Below are positions 33,162-40,880 of a stretch of DNA of 64,000 nt, one piece after another. The translations under genes were made by a program, and so were the position numbers. Source of the DNA: Parafrankia sp041008525. GTDB lineage: Bacteria; Actinomycetota; Actinomycetes; Frankiales; Frankiaceae. Below the pieces are notes generated by a model. It was not told where the DNA came from. It saw nothing but the letters and a program-made list of their open reading frames with translations, and ran no database searches. Where the stretch lies: assembly GCF_041008525.1 (NCBI RefSeq), contig NZ_JBFLUG010000015.1:27937-91936 (forward strand), read 5' to 3'. Position 1 is the first letter of the stretch; each line of letters begins with the position of its first letter.

Positions 33162-34258
33162 CAGCGGCTCAGGAAGAGATAGGTGAGCCGGTCGGCGGGC
33201 TCGGCCGGCACCGTGAGGCCTTCCTCCGCCGCCCGTCGCACCGTGGACGCCAGGGCGGCCGGGTCGATGCCGACCTGCCCGAGGATCACCCGCACGGCAT
33301 GCTCGACGGGAAGGTACGTGGCGCCGAGCGCGGAGAACGTCCGGTAGGCGCAGAACGGCGCAGCCCTCGGGGTCATCCGGCCGATCGCCGGGAAGTCCGC
33401 CCAGCGGGCCGGAAGATCGGTGAGGTCGACCGGCACAGGGTTGACCACCGTCTCCCCCCGCGCCCGCAGCAGTCCGAGCCGCAGCAGCTGCCACACCGCC
33501 GCAAGAAACGAGCAGGACCACAGCCGGCCCTCCGGGCCCGGTTCCTCCGTCCACAGCTCGGCGTCGAGGAACACCGAATGCCGGCGGGCGGCGTTCTCAG
33601 CCGGCGGGTGCCAGGGTGTCCGGCCTCCCATGGCCGGGACCTCGGCGGTGGATGCCGACCGGGATCCGTTACACAGCCAGCCGGTCTCGTGTACCGGCGG
33701 GCGCGACCCGTTCGTCCCGTAGGGCGGATCGGGGATGAGCGCCTTCTCGACCAGGCGGGCGAGCGGCACCCGTCCGTTCTCCACGCACGCGGACTCCCGC
33801 GCGATGTAGTCGATGACCAGGCCGTGAGCACCGGCGGCCGCGATCAGTTCCGGCAGCACCACACCCGGCGGCGGCAATGTGTCCGGTTCCGAGTAGTCGT
33901 CCACCAGCAGGCAGGTGCTGACCCTGGTGGGACGTCCAGCCGCCCCCGCCCCCGCCAGCGCACCGAGCGACGAGTGCTCCGCCCACGGCGCGATCCGGCG
34001 GAAGTGCGCGGCCAGGGCTCCGGCTCCGTCGTGGAAGTCCTCCGGGTAGAAGTGGCCGAGCTCCACCGACAGCTGGGCGAGCGGCACCTCCACGGTGCGC
34101 CCGGCCGCGCTCGTCTCGCGGAAGACGGCGCGCGGGGAAAGCGCCGCCGGCGCTGCCGCCGGCACTGCCAGGGGCGGTTGGCCCGGCAGCGATTCCAGGA
34201 GCTGCGGTTCCAGGAGCTGCGGCTCGTTGGGCTGCGGTTCGCTGGGCTGCGGTTCCAC
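33161..34258 (-). CDS. SCO2522-family protein with N-terminal EPQ repeats
   Basis: A 365-aa protein in the SCO2522 position. The N-terminus (from GTG 34258, six bases after the SCO2523-like stop) has four short EPQxx repeats, then a Pro/Ala linker and a folded part with VPLAQLSVELGHFYPEDF, STCLLVDDYSEPD and ARESACVENGRV. The LVDDY strand and LPELIAAAGAHGLVIDYIARES resemble a nucleotide/metal-dependent fold, but I cannot assign activity. Upstream purines GGGAGGGG support the GTG start over the longer frame. Confidence 0.65.
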   Translation of the reverse strand: MEPQPSEPQPNEPQLLEPQLLESLPGQPPLAVPAAAPAALSPRAVFRETSAAGRTVEVPLAQLSVELGHFYPEDFHDGAGALAAHFRRIAPWAEHSSLGALAGAGAAGRPTRVSTCLLVDDYSEPDTLPPPGVVLPELIAAAGAHGLVIDYIARESACVENGRVPLARLVEKALIPDPPYGTNGSRPPVHETGWLCNGSRSASTAEVPAMGGRTPWHPPAENAARRHSVFLDAELWTEEPGPEGRLWSCSFLAAVWQLLRLGLLRARGETVVNPVPVDLTDLPARWADFPAIGRMTPRAAPFCAYRTFSALGATYLPVEHAVRVILGQVGIDPAALASTVRRAAEEGLTVPAEPADRLTYLFLSR

Positions 34259-34263
34259 GGGTG

Positions 34264-35184
34264 TCAGAGCCCCTCCCACAGGCTTTTGTCCGTCAGTCGT
34301 TCGGCGAGTGCCTCGAACGCCTGCCCGGTCTCCGCGTTGGCGATGCGGGTGGTCGAGATGTCGTCCTCGACGATGATCTGCTCCCGCCACTGCAGAACGG
34401 GGTCGAGCGGAATCGACCCGATCATCAGGCTGCTTCCCAGCCGCATCTTCCCGGCCAGCCGCTGCAGATCGATGTCATAGGACTGCAGCCACACGGACTG
34501 CTCCGGGCGCAGGCTGGCCAGTTGCGGCGATTCGGGTTCGAGTACGGCGGTACGCACGAACCGGATGCCGTCCTCCAGGTCCGGCTTCCGGTGCCCGTAC
34601 TCCGCGCCCGTCTCGAGAATGCCCTGCGTCCCGTGCACCAGACCCGAGGCGGCCACGATGTGCTGGCGGGTCCACCGGTGGAACACGAGCCAGCGCGTTG
34701 TCTTGGCCGCGAGCACCGGATCGGCGGTGGCTCGCAGGACCAGCTCGGTCGCATACGAGCGGCCCGCGCTCAGGTCGACGAGGGTCAGTTCGAACTCCTC
34801 GTCCAGGGAGAGGAAGAGGTCGGTGCACCGGCGGATCATCTGCTTGTTCACCGGGAACTCACCGCCCCCCGCATCGCCGGGCAGGAGGGTGAGGCGGCCG
34901 GCGCCGAGCGGCCTGGCCCAGCCGCCGCCCAGGGTCGACTGGGTCCAGACGTCGAACTGCTCCACCTCCGCCGTCCCCCCGGCGAGATAGGTGTGCAGCC
35001 CGCGCCCGGTGGGCGTCCCCTGGCCTGCCGCCTCCACGCCGAAGATCGCGCCCGAGGTGGGCGAGCCGAAGTCGAAGTCGAGATAGCACACATCGCTGCC
35101 CTGCATCGCCCGCCGGTAGGCCACGTTGCAGCTCGTCACGGAGCGGCCGGTTCCGCCCTTGTCGGAGGTCGCGAAGACGATCAT
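34264..35184 (-). CDS. SCO2523-family variant P-loop NTPase
   Basis: A 306-aa ParA/MinD-like protein. The N-terminus is MIVFATSDKGGTGRSVTSCN: the signature lysine of the deviant Walker A box is kept (Lys9) but the P-loop lysine is Arg14 (KGGTGRS rather than KGGxGKT). Walker-B-like VCYLDFDFGSPTSG and LTLVDLSAGRSYATE follow. This is the defining feature of the SCO2523 variant P-loop family. Such proteins usually form ATP-driven dimers on membranes or DNA; the Arg suggests altered or absent hydrolysis. It sits between SCO2524- and SCO2522-like genes with 5-13 bp gaps. Confidence 0.8.
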   Translation of the reverse strand: MIVFATSDKGGTGRSVTSCNVAYRRAMQGSDVCYLDFDFGSPTSGAIFGVEAAGQGTPTGRGLHTYLAGGTAEVEQFDVWTQSTLGGGWARPLGAGRLTLLPGDAGGGEFPVNKQMIRRCTDLFLSLDEEFELTLVDLSAGRSYATELVLRATADPVLAAKTTRWLVFHRWTRQHIVAASGLVHGTQGILETGAEYGHRKPDLEDGIRFVRTAVLEPESPQLASLRPEQSVWLQSYDIDLQRLAGKMRLGSSLMIGSIPLDPVLQWREQIIVEDDISTTRIANAETGQAFEALAERLTDKSLWEGL

Positions 35185-35197
35185 CGGTCGCCGGCCG

Positions 35198-37036
35198 TCA
35201 TCCGCGCCGGGCGAGGGCGAGCTTGTCGAGATCGCGCAGCGCCTCCTGCACGATGGCGACCGCCGTCGCCGGCTGGCGTTCTCGCAGCTCCCGGGCCCGT
35301 CTCAGGCTCGCTCCGATTCCGTGCAGCTGGGTGCGGGCGGGCAGCGCGGCGGTCGGCGACTGGCGCAGGAGCTCACCGGCGTGCAGATGGTCGGCCTCGG
35401 CGATCATGTCCAGGGCCAGTTCGGCGAGCCGGCTGCTGTACGGGCGGGTGTTGGCGATGGTCGCGACGGAGACCAGGGCCTCCATGATCCGCTCGGTGAA
35501 GTACCAGGACGGCTCCTTGTCCGGCATCTCCACCTTGAACATGTCGGCGATGTCGTCCCACAGCCCCGCCCCCGGCCCGGCCGTGATCTGCCGGCGCTGG
35601 AGGTGCCTGAGCCAGATCTGGTCGGCCAGGGTGAGCAGCCTGTCCCGCAACGCGCTGTCGCGGGTGACCGAGGCCGTGCGAGCGACCCGCTTGAGCAGCG
35701 CCGTCGAGAAGTCGGCCACCGGCCAGACCAGGGGGGGACCCAGGTCCTCCGCGCCGGGCAGCTCCATGCGGACGCCGGGCACGTGCAGCAGGGTGGCCTG
35801 CTCACGCAGGCGGGCGCGCCGGGTCACCCGGCCCCGGATCGCCAGTTCCTCGAGAACGGAGGCGATGCGCGCGACGTCGACGTCCCTCGCCCGCTCGGTG
35901 GCCAGTGCCTCGATGGTGATGGAGGCGGCGAGCAGGGTGTCGTAGTCCGTTTCGGGGCCCTCGTCGGCGACGAGCCGGCCCCGCCACGGAATCTCCTCGA
36001 CCGCCCAGCGGGCCCGGCCGAAACGGGCGATGGTCGCCCAGTACAGCTGAGCCAGGTTCTGCCGCAGCGCCAGCGCGCCGACCAGGCCCTCCTGCTCCGG
36101 ACTGATGAGGCCGAGCCGGCGAGTGCGCTCCGAGAAGAGGTCAGCAATGCCGTCGAGCGCGGAGAGGGTGAAGTAGAGCGACGGGCGGGCCTCGGCAAGG
36201 CCCTTCGCCTGGGCCACCTCGTAGTTCCCGCCCGGATCGACGGGCGGGGCGTCCCGGATGACGCCCCAGGACCAGCCGCACTCGAACAGCAGGGAGTCGT
36301 CCTCCACCACGTCGCTGCTGGAGAGGTCGACACCCAGTTTCAGTTCGCGCAGCGCGGTACGTGCCGGGACCAGGGCCTCCCGGAAGGAGTCGAGCACTCT
36401 CTCACGCGGCGAGTCGTCCGTGTTGACAAGATCACGCAGTGCCTGCCCATCCGGCGAGTCGGGGGTGAACGACCGCACGGTGAAGCACCGCAGAATACCC
36501 ACCATCGATGCCGTAAGCCGGTGCGACGCAGCCGCCTCCAGCGCCCGCATCTCGTCGAGCAGCGCGCTGCGGCGCACCGTCGGCCGGAACTCCTTGACGA
36601 AGCCGAGAATCGCGAGTGAGAGCGTGATGGACATCGAGAAGGAGTCGACGACCTCCAGCGCCTCCTGGTCGGGGGTGATTGTGTCGCCCTCATGCAGTGT
36701 CTGGAAATAGGAACCGCCGGCGAAGACAGGCGCCCCGTTGCTGTCGGTGTACCGCTGCAGGTACTGCACGAGTGCCCGGCTCAGCACCTGCGGGATCTGC
36801 CGGGCGTCACCGAGGCCCTCCAGCGCCGTGCACACGTCCCTGGCCGTCTCGTCCGGCCTGACGAAACCCATCCCGGTCATCTGGTAGGCGGGGTACATCA
36901 GGCAGAGCATCTGCTCCGCGTCGCTGGTCGAGTTCGGCGCGGCACGACCGGCGAAACGCCACGTGCCGTCGCCGTAGGAATAATCTGCGGCGGCCTTCCA
37001 CATCTCCAGCAGGAGCTGCCGCGGTCGGATGTCCAT
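35198..37036 (-). CDS. SCO2524-family protein (largest member of the operon)
   Basis: A 612-aa, probably all-helical, cytosolic protein with no motif I recognise. It begins MDIRPRQLLLEMWKAAADYS; later landmarks are YSYGDGTWRFAGR and EECGWSWG-like regions. It lies 11 bp after the methyltransferase and 13 bp before the P-loop gene, with GAGGGG before its ATG. Order and size match SCO2524. It could be a scaffold for the P-loop and methyltransferase proteins (inference). Confidence 0.68.
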   Translation of the reverse strand: MDIRPRQLLLEMWKAAADYSYGDGTWRFAGRAAPNSTSDAEQMLCLMYPAYQMTGMGFVRPDETARDVCTALEGLGDARQIPQVLSRALVQYLQRYTDSNGAPVFAGGSYFQTLHEGDTITPDQEALEVVDSFSMSITLSLAILGFVKEFRPTVRRSALLDEMRALEAAASHRLTASMVGILRCFTVRSFTPDSPDGQALRDLVNTDDSPRERVLDSFREALVPARTALRELKLGVDLSSSDVVEDDSLLFECGWSWGVIRDAPPVDPGGNYEVAQAKGLAEARPSLYFTLSALDGIADLFSERTRRLGLISPEQEGLVGALALRQNLAQLYWATIARFGRARWAVEEIPWRGRLVADEGPETDYDTLLAASITIEALATERARDVDVARIASVLEELAIRGRVTRRARLREQATLLHVPGVRMELPGAEDLGPPLVWPVADFSTALLKRVARTASVTRDSALRDRLLTLADQIWLRHLQRRQITAGPGAGLWDDIADMFKVEMPDKEPSWYFTERIMEALVSVATIANTRPYSSRLAELALDMIAEADHLHAGELLRQSPTAALPARTQLHGIGASLRRARELRERQPATAVAIVQEALRDLDKLALARRG

Positions 37037-37047
37037 GGCGGGGCCCC

Positions 37048-37857
37048 TCAGTCCGGTATCCGTGCGCCCGGCACCGGCTCACGCCGGGTGCGACCGCAGA
37101 CGAGAACCATGGCCTCGTATCCCTCGCGCAGCAGCTCCGCCACGACGATGCGGTTGACCTTCAGGTCCGTGGCCAGCCCGTCCAGGCTGTCCTGAATCTG
37201 CGTCATGTCCAGCGACACGGCCGGGAAGGCAACATCACGGACGCGGTAGCCCTCCGACTTCTCCATGTACGCCATGGCGAACGGCGCGCCCGGCACGAGC
37301 GCGTTCAGGAAGCACTCCGACGCCCGACGGAACTCGTCCTCCTTCTCCGAGATGGAGCAGGCGACGAAGAACATGGTCCCGATCTCCCAGCGGGCCCGGT
37401 CCAGCTCGAAGACGCTGCCCTGGCTGACGGTCGCCCGCTCCGCCAGCAGGCGCCGCGGGTCCTCGACCGCCCCGTAGGCGGGCTCCTGGCACAGGACGTC
37501 CCAGAACTCGTCCCAGGTCGCACCGTAGGCCTTGATCTCCTTCTCCAGCCAGGCCACATTGCTCGCACCGAACTCGACCAGCGTTATCTGGTCACACCAC
37601 GGCAGCATGGACAGGGTTGGGTAGAGGTTGCTGCCGCTCCCCACATCCAGCCCGCTCAGCGGGCGCTCCGCCGCCGCGGCGGCGGCGAAGGTGGCGAAGT
37701 AGGCCCGGACACCCTCGAGAATCTGCCGGTCATCCGCGCGCAGCGCGGAATAGTTGAGCTCGTAATAGGCGTCGGGGTCGAATCTGTCCCATTCACCCGC
37801 GGAGTTCGCCCTCCGCGGCTTGCCGGGTCCCACGGGTTCCATTGGTTTTACGTGCAC
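37048..37857 (-). CDS. SCO2525-family SAM-dependent methyltransferase
   Basis: A 269-aa class I methyltransferase of the NNMT/PNMT/TEMT-like SCO2525 family. The SAM motif is GLDVGSGSNLYPTLSMLPW (from about residue 69), followed by the acidic strand end ITLVEFGASN and a later FFVACSISEKEDEF. It is the first gene of the operon. I chose GTG 37857 because GGAG precedes it; GTG 37869 and ATG 37842 are alternatives in the same frame. The acceptor substrate is unknown. Confidence 0.8.
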   Translation of the reverse strand: MHVKPMEPVGPGKPRRANSAGEWDRFDPDAYYELNYSALRADDRQILEGVRAYFATFAAAAAAERPLSGLDVGSGSNLYPTLSMLPWCDQITLVEFGASNVAWLEKEIKAYGATWDEFWDVLCQEPAYGAVEDPRRLLAERATVSQGSVFELDRARWEIGTMFFVACSISEKEDEFRRASECFLNALVPGAPFAMAYMEKSEGYRVRDVAFPAVSLDMTQIQDSLDGLATDLKVNRIVVAELLREGYEAMVLVCGRTRREPVPGARIPD

Positions 37858-38230
37858 ATCTGCTCCCACTGAATGCGCGCGTCACTGTCTCGGGCCGGGC
37901 CGCGGTCGGGCCGGGCGGCTGGGGGCGGCGGATCGCGGGGCCGGCCGCGCGCGGAGAATCCCTGCGTGCGCGCGGCCACCGGGCCCGGGCGCACGGAGGC
38001 GGCCGGGCGTGGGCGCGCTGCCAGGGCACGGCGCGGGCGCGCGGCGCCGCAGGTCGGATACGCGGCCTTCACCGCCGCGAGAGGGCGCGTCCTACGACGG
38101 CGACCGAGGCAGGAAGCGCCTGGAAGGACTGGCGAGGCCGGAAGAGCTGGAAGGGCCCGAAAGGCCGGAAGAGCTGGAAGAGCTGGAAGAGCTGGCGTGC
38201 GGTGTGGCGGCCGCACTGCCCGAGTTCCGC
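37858..38230. other. 373-bp spacer with short tandem repeats
   Basis: There is no gene between the GNAT stop (38231) and the methyltransferase start. It probably contains the promoter of the SCO2525-type operon, which I cannot pinpoint. The notable content is the repeat block described for 38135-38194. The rest is very GC-rich with no clear hairpin terminator. Confidence 0.5.
38135..38194. repeat. nested 27-bp and 9-bp repeats
   Basis: A 19-base stretch starting AGGCCGGAAGAG is repeated at 38135-38153 and 38162-38180 (27-bp spacing), and the unit GAAGAGCTG is then repeated three times in tandem (38168-38194). It lies just downstream of the GNAT gene. Confidence 0.75.
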
Positions 38231-38737
38231 TCAGTAGGCGGCAGTTCCCGACGAGCCCGGGCCGGCGGGTTCGGTGTGGGGCCAGGCCAGGTCGAACAGC
38301 AGCCGCGGTTCGCCGGGGCCGTAGTAGTCGTCCTCGGCACCGATCCGGGTAAAGCCCAACGACTCGTAAAGAGCAATCGCGACCGTGTTGCGCGGCGCGA
38401 CCGCCAGGCGCACCCGGCGCACCCCTCGGAGGCGCAGGCTGTCGAGGGTCTCCTCTGCCAGCAGGCGCCCCACCCCCTGGCGCCGGTGCGACGTGTCCAC
38501 CCCGAGCGCCAGGAAGTGGGCGAGTTCGCGCTCGTCGTCCGAGCCACAGCGAACCGCGATCGAATAGCCGACGAGCTCGCCGGACTCCTCCGCGACCAGG
38601 ATCTCCCGCTGATGGACATCGAAGTACTGGCGAAGGACGAACCTGGGGTAGGCCAGCGGACCGAAGATCCTCTTGTCGATGTCGCTGAGCACAGGGAGGT
38701 CCTCCGCGCCTACCGACCTCACCTTGACCGCGTTCAC
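38231..38737 (-). CDS. GNAT-family acetyltransferase (RimI-like)
   Basis: A 168-aa acetyltransferase. LGVDTSHRRQGVGRLLAEE is the acetyl-CoA-binding motif A (R/Q-x-x-G-x-G/A), and AVAPRNTVAIALYESLGF is motif B. It starts at GTG 38737 with GGGAGGGG eight bases upstream; the longer frame is not supported. Acceptor (protein N-terminus or small amine) is unknown. It is on the same strand as the SCO2525-type operon but separated from it by 373 bp. Confidence 0.87.
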   Translation of the reverse strand: MNAVKVRSVGAEDLPVLSDIDKRIFGPLAYPRFVLRQYFDVHQREILVAEESGELVGYSIAVRCGSDDERELAHFLALGVDTSHRRQGVGRLLAEETLDSLRLRGVRRVRLAVAPRNTVAIALYESLGFTRIGAEDDYYGPGEPRLLFDLAWPHTEPAGPGSSGTAAY

Positions 38738-39217
38738 GGCTCGCCCCTCCCGGCCTTTCCTGCTGGCATGTCGACATACCGGTCCGCAGGAGACAGACAT
38801 GCGATCCCGCCATCCCGGAGCGACCTGCACGCTGCCGGGGGCACCCGGCGCTCCCGCGACTTTCCGGCATTCGGTACGCCACACCGCCGGGCCGGGCCGC
38901 GCCTCGAAGAGTACCGCGCGGACCAGGGCACGACTCGGCCGGCACGTGGATGCCTGGCAAGGGGGCAACCGGGTACAGCGGCATGCCTCCAGGATGCCTC
39001 AGCAGAAACTCATAATCCGTAAAACGGATGACTCGTGGACGACACATTTTGACCCAAGACCTGGATGGAACATCTGCCGACAAGCAACAAATCGCACATC
39101 CAGACAAATGTCGGCGCGCCCTCGCGACGACGCACCGACCCGACAGTCCACACACAAGGTAGTAATCCGGCTTTGCCGCCGCAAGGTGCGAGCCACGAGC
39201 CCCTGCGCCTGGCGTCG

Positions 39218-39246
39218 AGCTCCGTGTCGGGTCCCGACACGGAGCT
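39218..39246. other. 13-bp perfect inverted repeat
   Basis: The arms 39218-39230 and 39234-39246 are perfectly complementary around GTC. It is a candidate intrinsic terminator or large operator lying ~180 bp beyond the GlsB-family gene's stop. Confidence 0.5.
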
Positions 39247-39317
39247 GGTGCTGCGCCCTGCCCACCACGGGCAGCAGGAGCTCCACCTCGCGGAACACGG
39301 GCCCCGGCACAGCAGAA

Positions 39318-39351
39318 GGCCGCCACCCCAGAGAAACCTGGGGCGGCGGCC
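39318..39351 (-). terminator. terminator hairpin after the GlsB-family gene
   Basis: A 13-bp stem with one mismatch (39318-39330 with 39339-39351) and an 8-base loop containing GAGAAA lies ~80 bp downstream of the 39430 stop. Confidence 0.65.
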
Positions 39352-39429
39352 TGTGTCCTGCTCCGGCCCTGCTCGGCCCGTCAGCTGGGCCCGTCAGCCG
39401 CGGCTCCCGGACACGGGACCGCCGGCTGC

Positions 39430-39738
39430 TTACCGGCGGGCGTACCGGCGGCTGCGGTGGTGGTTCCGGGAGACGCCACGGCCGCTGATCGCGCGCCACA
39501 CGGCGAGCACGATGATCGCGCCGATGATCGAGCCGATGACCCCGGACGGCTGCAGAGCGCCCTCACCCAGGTCCTTGCCGAAGAGGACATAGCCGAGGAA
39601 GCCACCGACGAAAGAGCCGATGATTCCGACGCCAATCGTGCCGAGAATGCCGATCGGGTCCGGGCCCGGGAGAACCAGCCGTGCGACGGCGCCGGCAATC
39701 AGACCGAGCAGGACCATGACGACGATGAACGTGAGCAT
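39430..39738 (-). CDS. GlsB/YeaQ/YmgE-family small membrane protein
   Basis: A 102-aa transglycosylase-associated (GlsB/YeaQ) protein with three membrane helices: LTFIVVMVLLGLIAGAVARL, GILGTIGVGIIGSFVGGFLG and GVIGSIIGAIIVLAVWRAI. These proteins are usually stress-induced. It starts at ATG 39738, chosen because GGGAG is nine bases upstream. The C-terminus is a short His/Arg-rich tail. Confidence 0.9.
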   Translation of the reverse strand: MLTFIVVMVLLGLIAGAVARLVLPGPDPIGILGTIGVGIIGSFVGGFLGYVLFGKDLGEGALQPSGVIGSIIGAIIVLAVWRAISGRGVSRNHHRSRRYARR

Positions 39739-39791
39739 CTGTGGCTCTCCCTTACCGAGATGTTCGCTCACTTCGAGCGACTGATTGCTTT

Positions 39792-39816
39792 GTCCCCGGA
39801 TCGTCCACCTATAAAC
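39792..39816 (-). promoter_or_regulatory. possible stress-sigma-type promoter of the GlsB-family gene
   Basis: On the minus strand GTTTA and GGGGAC are 14 bases apart, ~55 bases upstream of the start. This loosely resembles the actinobacterial SigB/SigF pattern GTTT-N14-16-GGGTAT, but the -10 match is weak. Confidence 0.25.
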
Positions 39817-39887
39817 ACTTCATCCTGAAAGGCGCCTGTCAGCCCTTTTGTAACGACGCGTGGCGTGCCGCTCCGCGCTACTGCGCG

Positions 39888-40580
39888 CTACTGCGCGTTG
39901 CGCGCGGCCTTCCGCCGCCGGGTGACCCGCCGGAGGAAGAGGAGTGCCGCGGCACCGAACACGGCGCCACCGGTCGCGCCCGGATGCCGCCGGGCCTGCT
40001 GGCCCGCCGACCGGGCAGCCTTGCCGCCGGAGGCCGCTGTCCGCTCGGCGGCGGCCGCCACCTGCGGGTGCTGGTCGAGCTGCTCGCGGACAGTGCCGAC
40101 CGCACGGTCCTTCGCCTCGACGGTGCGCCCGGCCGCGGACGCGAGGGCCGGGGTCTGGATCACCTTGTCCCGGACCACCTCGGCGGCCTTCCCGGCGGCG
40201 TCGCGCGTCTTCTCCGTGGCAGCCGCCACGTGCGGGGCGAGCCCGGAGGTCACCTCGTTGAAACGGGCGCGGAGATCGGCGTTGGCAGCGCCGTCGCCGG
40301 AGGCGGTGTCGTCCGAGCCGGCGGTGCCACCGGAAGCCGCGCCGGCGACCGGGGCGACCCGGTCGGCTGCCCCGGCTGCCCCGGCGGAGCCACCGGATGC
40401 GGCGTCCGCCGCGGCCGCGGTGGGAACGGGGCGGGCAGCGGGGTCCACCACCGGCGGGACGTGGCGCGCGGGGCCCGGGGCCGCTCCGGCAGCGGCCGGG
40501 CCCCCGAGATCGGGCACTGGGGCGGAGGCGGGGGGCGATGCGGTCGGCTCGGTGTGGCGGGTACTCATGCCCTCGGTCAT
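39888..40580 (-). CDS. hypothetical protein with one membrane segment
   Basis: A 230-aa protein. The first ~130 residues are an Ala/Gly/Pro-rich disordered region; residues ~135-205 form amphipathic helices (ARFNEVTSGLAPHVAAATEK, KDRAVGTVREQLDQHPQV); then GATGGAVFGAAALLFL is a short membrane helix followed by a basic tail RRVTRRRKAARNAQ. The pattern resembles DUF3618-type cell-envelope proteins but the match is not firm. It starts at ATG 40580 with GAGGAGG nine bases upstream. Confidence 0.7.
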   Translation of the reverse strand: MTEGMSTRHTEPTASPPASAPVPDLGGPAAAGAAPGPARHVPPVVDPAARPVPTAAAADAASGGSAGAAGAADRVAPVAGAASGGTAGSDDTASGDGAANADLRARFNEVTSGLAPHVAAATEKTRDAAGKAAEVVRDKVIQTPALASAAGRTVEAKDRAVGTVREQLDQHPQVAAAAERTAASGGKAARSAGQQARRHPGATGGAVFGAAALLFLRRVTRRRKAARNAQ

Positions 40581-40880
40581 CTCGTTGTCCTCCTCGGCGG
40601 GTCTGCGAGTCTCGCGTGCGGTGAACCGATGACGAATCCGGGGTTGCTCACACGCGTCCGTTGGCCGAATACCCACCCATGCCATGGATAACCGACCTGT
40701 CCGCGTATCAGGGCGTGGCCTGCCACATAGGCCGCCGGGTGCACGGATGTGCGCATCGGCTCGACGGCCGACATCTGCCGCGTACGTCTCATGTCCCGCC
40801 GGGCCGGGGAGCGGGCGTATCGGGTCGGCTAGCGTGCTGTCCACGGCTCCGCCGCGCGTGTCGCGTCCAGGAGGTGGCTG

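Larger units (their letters stand above)
38738..39429. other. 692-bp non-coding region with several hairpins
   Basis: I find no convincing gene. About 39000-39180 is clearly less GC-rich than its surroundings. Symmetric elements include ATCCGT-AAA-ACGGAT (39015-39029), a 7-bp stem enclosing 26 bases (39076-39082 with 39109-39115), a 13-bp perfect stem (39218-39246) and the terminator at 39318-39351. The region could encode a small RNA or just the promoter of the GNAT gene and the 3' end of the next transcript. Confidence 0.5.

Noticed and set aside
38673..39488. A 271-codon plus-strand frame across the non-coding region
   Set aside because: It runs through perfect hairpins and a terminator with no conserved domain; composition differs from real genes here.
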